DNA of 20,794 nucleotides from the IMG/VR virus record IMGVR_UViG_3300035670_001436, positions 1-20,794 of that record; one strand, 5' to 3'. The position numbers were made by a program, and so were the translations under genes. Below the pieces are notes generated by a model that ran no database searches, was not told the origin of the DNA, and saw only the letters and a program-made list of their open reading frames with translations. This document shows positions 7,347 through 15,474 of this stretch, one piece after another. Origin of the DNA: a virus. Position 1 is the first letter of the stretch; each line of letters opens with the position of its first letter.

Positions 7347-8492
7347 TTATCCTATAAAAATTGTCATTGGGACATCTGCTAATATATTTTTTTGGTTTTC
7401 TGCTTCTGCTGCTTTCTTTTCAAGTAAAGATTGTCGAGAAGTAGAGTCCAAATATACTCTTAAACGTTCTAATAACGCTGTTTTTTCACTAGTTGCAGCA
7501 GTAATTAAATCTCCTTGGTTCAATGTAATTTCAGATCCAGGAATTGGTACGGTAGTGTATTTTCCTCGAACATATCCTAACATTTCTTTAGCTAATGCTA
7601 ATGCATATTCAAATATCCAAGAACGTCCAATTGAATTAATATAAGAATATGTTGGATTTTCATAAGGAACATCACTTGGAGTAACAATTAAACTTCCACT
7701 AATATCGGCATATGGTTTTCTAGTATCATCTAATTTAACATATTGAAACCATAATTCCTGGTAGTATACAACAGGGATAGGGAATATTTTTAATTGATTA
7801 TTTACTAATTCAAATGTATATTGGGATTTACGAATTTGATCATTGAATTCAATTGCTTGAATTTTTTGTAAGTCATAGTTAATAGGCATTAACATAAAGT
7901 TAATTGCTGGGGAGTATGAGCCCCAACCAAAACTATCAAGCATATTCATCATGCCTGTACCAGTACCAGCATATGGGTCAAAATATCGCACAATGGCAGG
8001 AGGTGCTTCGTAGTAAATTCGTTTAATTTCTATACCTCCAGTAATATTTTGATTAGCTGCCCAAGCATTCATATCATATTCTTGTTGGCCCGCATTTAAT
8101 TTAATAGAACCACTATAATAGGTTACTTTACCCCCAACACCGGCTTCTGTTCCATATTGGTGAGATAATACTACAATATTTGCTAATGTTTCTTGAACCA
8201 TTTTATTATTAGCTGGTTCAAGAGTCATTGGGTTACCCTGAAATGTTAAAAGGTTATCTGCTACTTGATAAGCATATAATTCGTTTCCATAGGTAGTAAC
8301 AGCATCTTCAAGTGCTGTATAGAAGTTAATATTTTGGAGTTCAATCTCAACTAAAGGATATCCCATACGCTGAGCTGCAAATTTTGCAAATTTATCAGCA
8401 TCAGTTTGAAATTGAGGATCATTATCATAAAACCCAAATGGTGTATCTCCGGGGGCAAATGAACTTGAGCCAGGCCAAATAGGAATGTTCAT
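7347..8492 (-). CDS. gp13: gp13-like neck protein
   Basis: A 381-residue protein starting MNIPIWPGSSSFAPGDTPFG. The N-terminal region includes DADKFAKFAAQRMGYPLVEI and LEDAVTTYGNELYAYQVAD, typical of gp13 neck proteins, which bind the portal ring and stabilise packaged DNA before tail joining. The C-terminal half contains FQYVKLDD, then AKEMLGYVRGKY and ITLNQGDLITAATSEKTALL, a pattern seen in connector-forming proteins. T4 gp13 is 309 residues, so this is somewhat longer. It is followed immediately by gp14- and gp15-like genes. The start is preceded by an ATATTTAT motif 14 nt upstream and has no good Shine-Dalgarno sequence. Confidence 0.8.
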   Translation of the reverse strand: MNIPIWPGSSSFAPGDTPFGFYDNDPQFQTDADKFAKFAAQRMGYPLVEIELQNINFYTALEDAVTTYGNELYAYQVADNLLTFQGNPMTLEPANNKMVQETLANIVVLSHQYGTEAGVGGKVTYYSGSIKLNAGQQEYDMNAWAANQNITGGIEIKRIYYEAPPAIVRYFDPYAGTGTGMMNMLDSFGWGSYSPAINFMLMPINYDLQKIQAIEFNDQIRKSQYTFELVNNQLKIFPIPVVYYQELWFQYVKLDDTRKPYADISGSLIVTPSDVPYENPTYSYINSIGRSWIFEYALALAKEMLGYVRGKYTTVPIPGSEITLNQGDLITAATSEKTALLERLRVYLDSTSRQSLLEKKAAEAENQKNILADVPMTIFIG

Positions 8493-8506
8493 AGCAATAT
8501 TTTGTT

Positions 8507-8514
8507 ATAAATAT
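8507..8514 (-). promoter_or_regulatory. ATATTTAT motif before gp13
   Basis: ATATTTAT on the minus strand, 14 nt before the gp13 ATG within the 24-nt phoH-gp13 gap. The distance would leave a very short leader if it were a -10 element. One of five intergenic copies; function inferred only. Confidence 0.3.
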
Positions 8515-8516
8515 GG

Positions 8517-9215
8517 CTATCCTCTAAATGATTTGTATACCTCTAAAATATCATCTACTATTGGATGTCTATGATTTTTTTCTAAAGTAACAACTTCAAA
8601 TCCAGGCACTTCTTTCATATGCTTACATACAACATCAAACCCAGATGTTTTCTTATCTCTTAAGTCAATTTGAGCACCATCACCACAAAAAATCATTTTA
8701 CTACCTGAACAGATACGGGTTAGTAATAGTTCTGTTTGGTTGTCTGTTAAGTTTTGTGCTTCATCTACTACAACTAAACAATCAGTAAAGTTTCTACCTC
8801 GCATAAATGATACAGGTACAATTTCAATTTCACCATCTTGTATACATTTTTCAATTTTTTCTTTACTATACAAACGATGCATGTTTTCATACACCGGAGC
8901 AGTAAATGGAGCAAGTTTTTCATTAACATCTCCTGGTAGAAATCCAATGTCTTGTCCTGCTACTACAGTTGGTCGTGTAATGATAATTTTTTCAATTTCA
9001 CGACTAAACAATAAATCAAGGGCAACATTAGCTGCTAATAAAGATTTACCAGAACCCGCTTTTCCTCGTAATATTGTTACAGTATTATTTAGAATTTTAG
9101 ATTTTGCACTTTTTTGTTCTTCATTCAATTGAATGTTAAACTTAATAGGACCTTTTGGTTTGCGTTTTGCTTTAAATACCTCCTGTGCTTCAGGGGTTCT
9201 ATTGAAATCTGTCAT
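8517..9215 (-). CDS. phoH: PhoH-like P-loop ATPase
   Basis: A 232-residue PhoH-family ATPase, common in phages of marine and freshwater bacteria. Numbered from the chosen start, Walker A is GKAGSGKS at 51-58 and Walker B VVVDEAQN at 148-155. Between them are ITRPTV, a GFLPGD motif and EKLAPFTAPVYENM, and after them FCGDGAQIDL, all characteristic of PhoH. The frame stays open 24 codons further upstream to an ATG at 9287, but that extension would run through the gp23 terminator hairpin (9256-9275). The ATG at 9215 is therefore the better start (MTDFNRTPEAQ). The cellular function of phage PhoH is unsettled; links to phosphate stress or RNA metabolism are proposals in the literature. It sits alone between head and neck genes and may have its own transcript. 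Confidence 0.92.
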   Translation of the reverse strand: MTDFNRTPEAQEVFKAKRKPKGPIKFNIQLNEEQKSAKSKILNNTVTILRGKAGSGKSLLAANVALDLLFSREIEKIIITRPTVVAGQDIGFLPGDVNEKLAPFTAPVYENMHRLYSKEKIEKCIQDGEIEIVPVSFMRGRNFTDCLVVVDEAQNLTDNQTELLLTRICSGSKMIFCGDGAQIDLRDKKTSGFDVVCKHMKEVPGFEVVTLEKNHRHPIVDDILEVYKSFRG

Positions 9216-9231
9216 ATAACTATGTTTGTTG

Positions 9232-9239
9232 ATAAATAT
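9232..9239 (-). promoter_or_regulatory. ATATTTAT motif before phoH
   Basis: ATATTTAT on the minus strand lies 16 nt before the chosen phoH ATG, directly downstream of the gp23 terminator. A new transcript would be needed there, which gives this copy a little more weight than the others. Confidence 0.35.
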
Positions 9240-9250
9240 TAATAAAGAAT

Positions 9251-9275
9251 AGAAAAGCCTGGCTCTCGCCAGGCT
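9251..9275 (-). terminator. Intrinsic terminator after gp23
   Basis: A perfect 8-bp stem (AGCCTGGC 9256-9263, GCCAGGCT 9268-9275) with a 4-nt loop. On the minus strand it is followed by TTTCTATTCTTT. It starts 26 nt past the gp23 stop, where a terminator is expected after the most highly expressed gene. Confidence 0.88.
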
Positions 9276-9301
9276 CTTCATATTCAATTATTAGCTATCT
9301 A

Positions 9302-11032
9302 CTATAGTAAACCTAAATCATTGATGTAGATACGACCGAAGAATTCAGGACGGATCATTTTCTTAGCGTAACGAGTCAAGAGACCTTTACGTGGAGTAAA
9401 TGTATCTGGATCGTACACAAGAGGTGTCATGATTAATGGTACATAAGGAGCAAATACAGCACCAGTTTCAAGGAACTGTGAACCACGGTATCCCATTAAC
9501 ATTAAACCTTCAGTCATGTAAGGGTTTTTGTAAACGGTGTAACGGTTGTTCATTTGACCAGCTTTCTGGATACCGAATGCGTAGCTTGCTTTAGTTACAT
9601 CACCATCAGAGCTAGAAGCAAATCCAGGGATAGACTCAAGGATAGTTGCTACGTTTGGAGAAGTTACGATGAAGTTTGCACCACCACGTAAAGTCTTTTG
9701 GTGAATTTTGTTAGAAACTTTCTGCATTTTAGTTCCTAAAGTTTGGAACCATTGACCTTGTGTATTGAAGAAACCAAGATCTGTGTATGGATTACCAGTG
9801 TTAGATGGGTTACCAGCAACATTCAATGCAGTATTGTTTTTAACTGACCACCACTCATCCCATGCAGATGCGTCTTGGATCAACATATCAATTACTTCAA
9901 GGTCGATTTCCAATGCAATATATTCGCTCATGATTGAAGTCAATTCAGCTTCAGCATCCAAAGATTGGTATGCATTTAAATCTTGAGCAAATTCTGGTGT
10001 CCATTGTGCTTTCAACTTACGAGTTTTAGCAACAATAGCCTCAGATTTCATTTGGATATTGATTTGTGGAATTGCTAATTGGTCAGCAGCTGTAGAGTCA
10101 GCATTTGGATAACCAGCACCGCTGTTATCTTCGAAGTCACCACGATAGTTATCTGCTGGTTGAACGTTATAGAAGATAGTGTTTGATGTAGCTGAACCTG
10201 TAGGAAGGTTAGTCATTAATGCACCTGAACCAGAGATAATGAATGTAACAGTGTTTGAACCATTAGTAGTTGTATACTGAGGTAATAAACGGCTGTACAT
10301 AACTGGAAGTGAAGAAGCTACACTAGCTAAAGTACCTGAAGCAGGAACGAATGCGCGAACACCTTTAAAGTCAGGGCGTAAAGCATTAGTACCAGTACCT
10401 ACAGTCATAGTAACTTTAGAGTAGTTACCTAATGATGCAGATAAATCTGAATTGTATTCAACGTCAGACCAAACCGCTGGGGTAACTGTAGTAGTTACAG
10501 AAGCTGAGAATTGGTTGATTGAATAAGCAAAACGACCTGCACCGTATAAACCGTAAGCAGCATCATTAGCAGTTCCAGGGTTTGTATTACCATACATAGA
10601 TGAAGTAGCACCGTAAGCATCACCACCAGGACCAAATGGACCGATAGGAGCAACTTTACCATTTGTATCACCATATTGGAAATCCAAGAAGAATACAAGA
10701 CCAGAAGGTAAGTTCATTGGTTGTACAGAAACGAATTCTTTAGATGATAAAGAACCGAATACTTTACGTACCAATGGAAGAGCTACACCAGCCCAGTTTT
10801 CACCAGTTCCAGTTGTAAATCCTGAACCTCCTGCTTGAGTTGAAGATTGCTCAACAACCAATTGTTTTGCTTGGTTTTCAAGGATTAAAGCCATGTTGTT
10901 TTTCTCAACTTCGCTATTCAATCCTTCTAAGAGACCCGTTTTAGCCCATTTTGAGGCCATACGAGCTGCGTCACTCTGCATGTTTTTCCATCCAGATGCC
11001 GCGCTTTCTAAAAGAGAATTAATGTTTGACAT
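9302..11032 (-). CDS. gp23: Major capsid protein (gp23-like)
   Basis: The 576-residue HK97-fold major capsid protein of the T4 superfamily forms the hexamers of the head. The N-terminal segment (residues 1 to about 61) is a helical propeptide expected to be removed by gp21; possible cleavage sites are after ILE52 or VVE61. The mature chain begins with Gly/Ser/Thr-rich sequence, then VALPLVRKVFGSLSSKEFVS (about 83-102) and VQPMNLPSGLVFFLDFQYG, the hallmark region of gp23. Later landmarks are KLKAQWTPEFAQDLNAYQSL and, near the C-terminus, ARYAKKMIRPEFFG. T4 gp23 is 521 residues, so there are modest insertions. The upstream 27-nt gap is A-rich with no Shine-Dalgarno. It lies directly after scaffold gp22, the standard order, and is closed by a strong terminator. 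Confidence 0.95.
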   Translation of the reverse strand: MSNINSLLESAASGWKNMQSDAARMASKWAKTGLLEGLNSEVEKNNMALILENQAKQLVVEQSSTQAGGSGFTTGTGENWAGVALPLVRKVFGSLSSKEFVSVQPMNLPSGLVFFLDFQYGDTNGKVAPIGPFGPGGDAYGATSSMYGNTNPGTANDAAYGLYGAGRFAYSINQFSASVTTTVTPAVWSDVEYNSDLSASLGNYSKVTMTVGTGTNALRPDFKGVRAFVPASGTLASVASSLPVMYSRLLPQYTTTNGSNTVTFIISGSGALMTNLPTGSATSNTIFYNVQPADNYRGDFEDNSGAGYPNADSTAADQLAIPQINIQMKSEAIVAKTRKLKAQWTPEFAQDLNAYQSLDAEAELTSIMSEYIALEIDLEVIDMLIQDASAWDEWWSVKNNTALNVAGNPSNTGNPYTDLGFFNTQGQWFQTLGTKMQKVSNKIHQKTLRGGANFIVTSPNVATILESIPGFASSSDGDVTKASYAFGIQKAGQMNNRYTVYKNPYMTEGLMLMGYRGSQFLETGAVFAPYVPLIMTPLVYDPDTFTPRKGLLTRYAKKMIRPEFFGRIYINDLGLL

Positions 11033-11059
11033 TTTTTTGTTTTGTTTTTTTGTTTAAAA

Positions 11060-12166
11060 TTAAATAATTCCTGCCAATTTTTGCATACGTAAAAATGCAT
11101 CGTTTGACTCTACGATTGGTTTTTTAGCGTTTGGTGTTACCATTGCTTTTGAAGCACTACCTAGGCTTTCTTTGATTGTGTCTTTTTTAACTTTGATACC
11201 CTCACTTAAAGTTTCAAACACCATCTTAACTTCACCTACAGTTGTTGCTTTGTCAAAAGAACTTAACACTTTCACTTTTTGGTTTTCGTTTAAGTTTTTA
11301 GATTTGAAGATTTTATTTGTGTAAAGCAATTTAGCATTTAACAAATTAATCTCATTCAATTCAGCTTTTAAAGATTCGATTGCAGAGTAAGCCTCTTCAA
11401 GTTCTTCTTTAAGTTTTTTCTTGTAATCGATTTCTTTTTCATCTTCAGCGGTGTCTTTTTTCTTAGGACCTTTACCGTGACCTTCTTTTTCTTTTTTCAT
11501 GTCGTCACGTTTTTCGTCTCCTTTGTTTCCACCATACTTTTTAGCTTCTTCTAAAGAATCCATTTCTTCAATTTCGCGAAGTAACTCAGCTAAATCAACT
11601 TCGTCATCTTCAATACTAATTTCTCCAGCTTCATCTTTACCGCCCATGTCTTCATGTCCAGCTTCGAGTTCACCGGCTTCAAGCATGTCCTTGATAACAT
11701 CTTCAATCATTTTTTTAAGATCTTCATCGGTCATGTCTTCGAGATCAATTGGTTCACCTTCTTTGTCATCTTCTTTAGATTCCTCATCAGATGAATCATC
11801 ATCTTCATTGTCATCTTCTTCAGCTTCGTTTAAGGTTTCTTCAACTTCTCCCTCTTCTAATTCTAACTCTTTTAAAAGCTCTTCTAAATCAATTTCATCT
11901 AATTTGTCATCTTCAGCTTCATAAACGTCTTCAGCTTCATCCATTTTCATATCTTTAGCTTCTTCCATTTTTCCATCTTCAGATTTATCATACATCTCTT
12001 CAAGTTCATCTTCTTTTTCCATTTCTTGAAGTTTTGCAGCAAATATAGCATTTAATTGAGGTGCGAAGGCTTCTTCTAGAGCGGATTTTGCATTTGCTAT
12101 AGCGCTTTCTTTAACAGCTTTAGCATCAGCAATTGCTTCTTTAAGCAAATCTCTGTTTGTTGCCAT
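11060..12166 (-). CDS. gp22: Prohead scaffold/core protein (gp22-like), highly acidic
   Basis: In T4, gp22 is the main scaffold of the prohead core and is later digested by gp21. This 368-residue protein has a helical N-terminus (residues 1-45, LLKEAIADAKAVKESAIANA then FAPQLNAIFAAKLQEME). An extreme Glu/Asp-rich centre of about 160 residues follows (from about 50, with runs such as EEDDNEDDDSSDEESKEDDK), then a lysine-rich stretch near 210-245. It closes with a coiled-coil-prone C-terminal region ending FLRMQKLAGII. T4 gp22 is about 269 residues; the extra length is mostly the acidic block. Position between protease and capsid genes is the standard one. It has its own candidate promoter and structured leader in the 198-bp gap upstream. 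Assignment rests on position, composition and termini, since the acidic core evolves fast. Confidence 0.82.
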   Translation of the reverse strand: MATNRDLLKEAIADAKAVKESAIANAKSALEEAFAPQLNAIFAAKLQEMEKEDELEEMYDKSEDGKMEEAKDMKMDEAEDVYEAEDDKLDEIDLEELLKELELEEGEVEETLNEAEEDDNEDDDSSDEESKEDDKEGEPIDLEDMTDEDLKKMIEDVIKDMLEAGELEAGHEDMGGKDEAGEISIEDDEVDLAELLREIEEMDSLEEAKKYGGNKGDEKRDDMKKEKEGHGKGPKKKDTAEDEKEIDYKKKLKEELEEAYSAIESLKAELNEINLLNAKLLYTNKIFKSKNLNENQKVKVLSSFDKATTVGEVKMVFETLSEGIKVKKDTIKESLGSASKAMVTPNAKKPIVESNDAFLRMQKLAGII

Positions 12167-12192
12167 TTTTCCTAAATTATTTGTTGGGAAAG

Positions 12193-12212
12193 TACGTTTA
12201 TTAAGAAACGTA
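12193..12212 (-). promoter_or_regulatory. Stem-loop in gp22 leader, proximal
   Basis: A perfect 7-bp inverted repeat TACGTTT/AAACGTA with a 6-nt loop, 27-46 nt before the gp22 ATG. It is not followed by a T run on the minus strand, so it is not a terminator. It could tune scaffold translation or mRNA stability. Confidence 0.4.
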
Positions 12213-12230
12213 ATAGAATTTTTTACATCG

Positions 12231-12260
12231 ATGCCACATAAGGATATGAGGGGGTGGCAT
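12231..12260 (-). promoter_or_regulatory. Stem-loop at predicted 5' end of gp22 mRNA
   Basis: A perfect 7-bp inverted repeat ATGCCAC/GTGGCAT with a 16-nt loop containing a run of C on the minus strand. It begins about 7 nt downstream of the -10 box of the candidate promoter, so a transcript from that promoter would start with this hairpin. That could protect the message from 5' degradation. Confidence 0.4.
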
Positions 12261-12266
12261 ATTCGT

Positions 12267-12293
12267 ATTATATGTATGTGTTGAATATGTCAA
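12267..12293 (-). promoter_or_regulatory. Candidate sigma70 promoter for gp22-gp23
   Basis: On the minus strand, a perfect TTGACA (12293-12288) and a perfect TATAAT (12272-12267) are separated by 15 nt, two shorter than ideal. It lies directly downstream of the gp21 terminator and about 100 nt upstream of gp22, where a promoter is needed. Bacteroidota promoters usually use a TAnnTTTG -7 box, which is not seen here. Confidence 0.55.
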
Positions 12294-12306
12294 AGTCGCA
12301 GAGAAT

Positions 12307-12334
12307 AAAAAAAGGCTCCAAAAAATGGAGCCTT
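12307..12334 (-). terminator. Intrinsic terminator after gp21
   Basis: A perfect 9-bp stem (AAGGCTCCA 12312-12320, TGGAGCCTT 12326-12334) with a 5-nt A loop. Read on the minus strand, it is followed by a seven-T run at 12313-12307 that overlaps the end of the stem. It starts 31 nt past the gp21 stop and separates protease from scaffold and capsid expression. Confidence 0.9.
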
Positions 12335-12364
12335 AGCCTAAAAGATAGAACTAATAGGGGGGGA

Positions 12365-12997
12365 TTAAATTATAGGGCATGAACCCTTTGCACATAAAAT
12401 ATCAGTAATAATTGAATTTGTACGTGCATATTGATTTAAATATGTTGTTCTTGATTCATTTAATGCACCATTTATCATCCATGAGTCTGGATTAGATGGG
12501 TTGGAAACTAAATCCCAGGTAAGTAATTCAAAGTCATCTTGTACTTCCATTACTTCACCCATTTGTTTTAATGAGCCCATTCCACGAGAAGAAATTCCAA
12601 TGATTAAACCATTTCTAACTAACGCACCAGCAATACGACCTGATGAGGTGCCTAGGTCACCTGAGTCAGCGAATATTTCTACTCTGCCCCAGATTTCATC
12701 TCCTCTCCACCATACTTCACGAATTGCATGTGATGCATTTTTAAGATTGATTACTTGAGAGTCAGGATGATCTAATTCACCTACGGTTTCAGTAGAATGT
12801 TGTTTGATCTTACGTGTAAAATTTTCAATTTCACGTTCCCATAACTCACGTTTGTAATATCTACCATTCCCATTTTTTACTTCTACAGTAGCTAATATCC
12901 CTTCAACAAAAATATTTTTGCCTTTATCTACCCCTTCAATTAATCGAACAGGTTTTGGATCAAAATGTCTGGTTTCTATTAAAAGTTGCTTGTCCAT
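12365..12997 (-). CDS. gp21: Prohead core protease (gp21-like)
   Basis: A 210-residue serine protease of the T4 gp21 family (MEROPS S80), which cleaves scaffold and the capsid propeptide during head maturation. Visible landmarks are NGNGRYYKRELWEREI (42-57), GELDHPDS with probable catalytic His77, and GISSRGMGSL with the probable catalytic Ser at 136 or 137. The conserved LLTWDLVSNPSNPDSWM stretch lies at about 159-174. Length matches the family (T4 gp21 is about 212). It follows the 661-aa gene with a single-base gap and is ended by a strong terminator. Specificity for sites like (L/I)xE is known for T4 and assumed here. Confidence 0.93.
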   Translation of the reverse strand: MDKQLLIETRHFDPKPVRLIEGVDKGKNIFVEGILATVEVKNGNGRYYKRELWEREIENFTRKIKQHSTETVGELDHPDSQVINLKNASHAIREVWWRGDEIWGRVEIFADSGDLGTSSGRIAGALVRNGLIIGISSRGMGSLKQMGEVMEVQDDFELLTWDLVSNPSNPDSWMINGALNESRTTYLNQYARTNSIITDILCAKGSCPII

Positions 12998-12998
12998 C

Positions 12999-14984
12999 TT
13001 AATAGTTGTCTTCTCGGTCTTCTAAATAATCTTCTAAATCATCACTTTCATCAGAAGGCATGTTTGTATATGTGCTAACAATAGAATCTATTTTTTGCCC
13101 ATCATCTTGACGCTCATCAGCATCTTCAACATATTCAGGACTTATATCAAATTCATCTTCTACTTCGTCAATTACTTCAGTTTTTTTAACTTTACCTTTA
13201 TGTTTAGATATTACTTTTTCAAGTTTAGTTTTAGCTTTTTCTAAAGTTTTAATGTCTTTTTCAAGCTCTTTAATTTTCTTTTTATCAGTAAGAGCTTTCA
13301 TATCTTCATCTTCATCAAGTTTACCGAGTTGAGATTGACGTTTTTCAATAGCATCAGCAAGTTTTTGAAGTTTACTTTCTAATACTTCATATTCAGCCAT
13401 TTTATTGATTTCAGCTATTTCTTTTTCAACACCTTCTCTTAAAAGTGACTCACGAAGAATCATTTCTTCAAGTTCTTCTTTTTCTTGTTTACTTAATGGA
13501 ATTTTAACACCAACACCTTTTTCACGTTCAATAGGCATATTAACAGCATGGTAATTACCAAATGACATTTTAGGATCAACATTCTTTTTAATTAATGCTC
13601 TAACCATAGGATCTAAATCAGAAATAAGTTTTTCTAATTCATTTTTACCCATTTCTTTTTCTCTAGATGTTCTTCCTCTTTCAAGTCCTTGAATAGCATT
13701 ATACAAGAAGTTAGAGATTAACATAATAGATCCTTCAGGTTTAGACAAAAATTTGATATGAGGAATCTGTAATGATTCATCTCTAGCAGGAGTATTAGGG
13801 CCTGGGTTGGAGAAATTAAGTTTGTCTATTAATTCTTGGGATAAAAATGCTTCACTAGGAATGTATCGTCTTCCACCTCCACCAGTGTTAGAAGTACTAA
13901 CGCTAGGAGCTTGATACATTACTTCGTCTACTTCATTTTCTTCTAAATTTTGACTAATTGAATTTAATCCAGCAATATGTGAAGTATATATTTTTTGAAT
14001 ATCATCTAATGCATTCTTATCATTTAAATGAGGTTGTTCTAATTTAAAAAGAACATCTTTAAATTCTTCTGTGTTTAATTCTTCAGCAATGATTTCTTTG
14101 ATTACTTTACGTAATTTAGATTCTTCAAGTGATTCTTCTTCAAATAACGGTTTTGCAACTTTGTAAATTTGATTTGCTATTTTATTAGCATTTGAAGAAG
14201 TCTCAAGTTTTCCGTGGCGAGCAAATCCTTCAATAGCTTTTAATAATTCTTTATCTGTAAAAGTATCAGCATTTTTTAGATTGGTGTTTTTTTGTAAAAA
14301 TACCACCATTGCCTTTTTAATATTTTCTTTTGCACCATTAACATCACCTAAAGGTTTTGATGAAAATAATCCTTCGTTTAAGTCACCATAGCCAGAAAAT
14401 TTATATTTTCCTTTAGCTTCTTTAGGTTCACCTAAACCTGGGTGATCAACTGAATAACCTAAGTCTTTAACGCCGAATTGGGCATTTTTAGTATAATAAA
14501 TTGGGTCTTTTGTTAAGTTTTTAAATACGATGTCTTTTAATTCTTGCATCGTTTTATCACTATTTTTAGGATCCTTCATTTCCGCATAATAACCCATCAT
14601 AATTTGATCAAATATCATATTATCAGGATTTTTTTCATCTGAATTATTATATACATGGCTAAGGTCTTCCTCTACAGGTTTAGAGACTTTTTTCTCTTCT
14701 GCTTTAACTTTCTCATCTTCGTTTTTCTTTTTTGCCTCAGCTAAAAAGTCTTCAAAAGCGGTTTCGTAAGATTCTTTTTTAGGACGGTCCATTATAGCAG
14801 GCATCACAGTAAATACATTTTCTGAAATGATATTTTTGGTTTTGAGTGATGATATGGCTTCATCAAATGTAGCTGCGTTACGTATGATGTTTGGGAATTG
14901 GCGTTTTGCTTCTGTAAGGAAAACACCTTTATGTCCTTTACCTTCTTTGATTAACAAATATTGATCTTGTAGGGTCTTTTTCAT
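12999..14984 (-). CDS. Uncharacterised head-module protein, 661 aa
   Basis: A 661-residue, highly charged, soluble protein encoded between portal and protease, where T4 carries the small core proteins gp67 and gp68. The N-terminus (KKTLQDQYLLIKEGKGHKGV) is followed by a Lys/Glu-rich linker (about 75-110). The middle region contains PDNMIFDQIMMGYYAEMKDP and KKAMVVFLQKNTNLKNADTF. A GGGGRRYIPSEAFLSQELID segment lies near residue 370. From about 510 to 600 there is a long coiled coil (ELEKDIKTLEKAKTKLEKVI), and the tail is extremely acidic (DESDDLEDYLEDREDNY). There is no membrane segment or enzyme motif. Gaps of one base on either side tie it to the 162-aa gene and gp21. I infer an internal prohead core or head protein, possibly a gp21 substrate. 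It is not a recognised homologue. Confidence 0.75.
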   Translation of the reverse strand: MKKTLQDQYLLIKEGKGHKGVFLTEAKRQFPNIIRNAATFDEAISSLKTKNIISENVFTVMPAIMDRPKKESYETAFEDFLAEAKKKNEDEKVKAEEKKVSKPVEEDLSHVYNNSDEKNPDNMIFDQIMMGYYAEMKDPKNSDKTMQELKDIVFKNLTKDPIYYTKNAQFGVKDLGYSVDHPGLGEPKEAKGKYKFSGYGDLNEGLFSSKPLGDVNGAKENIKKAMVVFLQKNTNLKNADTFTDKELLKAIEGFARHGKLETSSNANKIANQIYKVAKPLFEEESLEESKLRKVIKEIIAEELNTEEFKDVLFKLEQPHLNDKNALDDIQKIYTSHIAGLNSISQNLEENEVDEVMYQAPSVSTSNTGGGGRRYIPSEAFLSQELIDKLNFSNPGPNTPARDESLQIPHIKFLSKPEGSIMLISNFLYNAIQGLERGRTSREKEMGKNELEKLISDLDPMVRALIKKNVDPKMSFGNYHAVNMPIEREKGVGVKIPLSKQEKEELEEMILRESLLREGVEKEIAEINKMAEYEVLESKLQKLADAIEKRQSQLGKLDEDEDMKALTDKKKIKELEKDIKTLEKAKTKLEKVISKHKGKVKKTEVIDEVEDEFDISPEYVEDADERQDDGQKIDSIVSTYTNMPSDESDDLEDYLEDREDNY

Positions 14985-14985
14985 T

Positions 14986-15474
14986 TTATTTGCTTAATAA
15001 TTTTTGGGCTTTTTTAATATATTCTAAAGCCATTGATGTCGGTTTATAAATACTAAACTTTCCAGGGTTAGCTTTGTAATATTCAATAGTTTGATTTTTA
15101 GCGTTGGAAATAAGAATATTTAATTCATCTTGGATTTGATCAAATTCATTAATTCTTTCTTCTTGAAATTTTTCAACATCCGTTTTTTCATCTTCCCAAA
15201 GTTGTTTAACTTCTAAACCAGATCCTTCAATTTTTTTAGGTACTAATTTATACTTAAATTGCTTAACATAAGCATTATCTTTTACACCTTCGGATCCAGC
15301 ATTTGGCCCCATACCTAAATCAGCTCCAGGACCCTCTTTAATATTTTTAGTTTTTTTAAATGCTTTAGGAGTAGCATAATTCATCCCTTGACCAGGAGAA
15401 AACGAAGCACCACCCATTCCGGTAGCGCTCATTTCTGCTAATTTTTTGCGAATTATTTCTTTAATTTTTTCCAT
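14986..15474 (-). CDS. Uncharacterised head-module protein, 162 aa
   Basis: The 162-residue protein has a short basic helix (MEKIKEIIRKKLAEM), then a Gly/Met/Ser-rich flexible stretch (SATGMGGASFSPGQGMNYAT, about 16-35). Basic and polar sequence includes YKLVPKKIEGSGLEVKQLW, and a helical C-terminal half runs from about residue 92 (DEKTDVEKFQEERINEFDQI). Its start overlaps the end of the 286-aa gene by 14 nt, and its stop is one base before the 661-aa start. The GG-ASF-PGQG-NYATP string resembles proteins seen downstream of portal genes in other environmental T4-like phages, from memory only. Likely a virion or prohead component; function unknown. Confidence 0.72.
   Translation of the reverse strand: MEKIKEIIRKKLAEMSATGMGGASFSPGQGMNYATPKAFKKTKNIKEGPGADLGMGPNAGSEGVKDNAYVKQFKYKLVPKKIEGSGLEVKQLWEDEKTDVEKFQEERINEFDQIQDELNILISNAKNQTIEYYKANPGKFSIYKPTSMALEYIKKAQKLLSK

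Noticed and set aside
8740-9132. Plus-strand 130-codon frame
   Set aside because: Antisense to phoH, whose motifs are unambiguous.
9213-9287. N-terminal extension of phoH to an ATG at 9287
   Set aside because: The added 24 codons run through the gp23 terminator hairpin and do not resemble PhoH; the ATG at 9215 is preferred.
11499-11924. Plus-strand serine-rich 141-codon frame
   Set aside because: It is the complement of the Glu/Asp codons of gp22, a composition artefact.
12201-12260. Minus-strand 19-codon leader-peptide-like frame (starts MPPPH) upstream of gp22
   Set aside because: No ribosome binding site, and its start coincides with the hairpin and predicted transcript start; too little support to call a gene.
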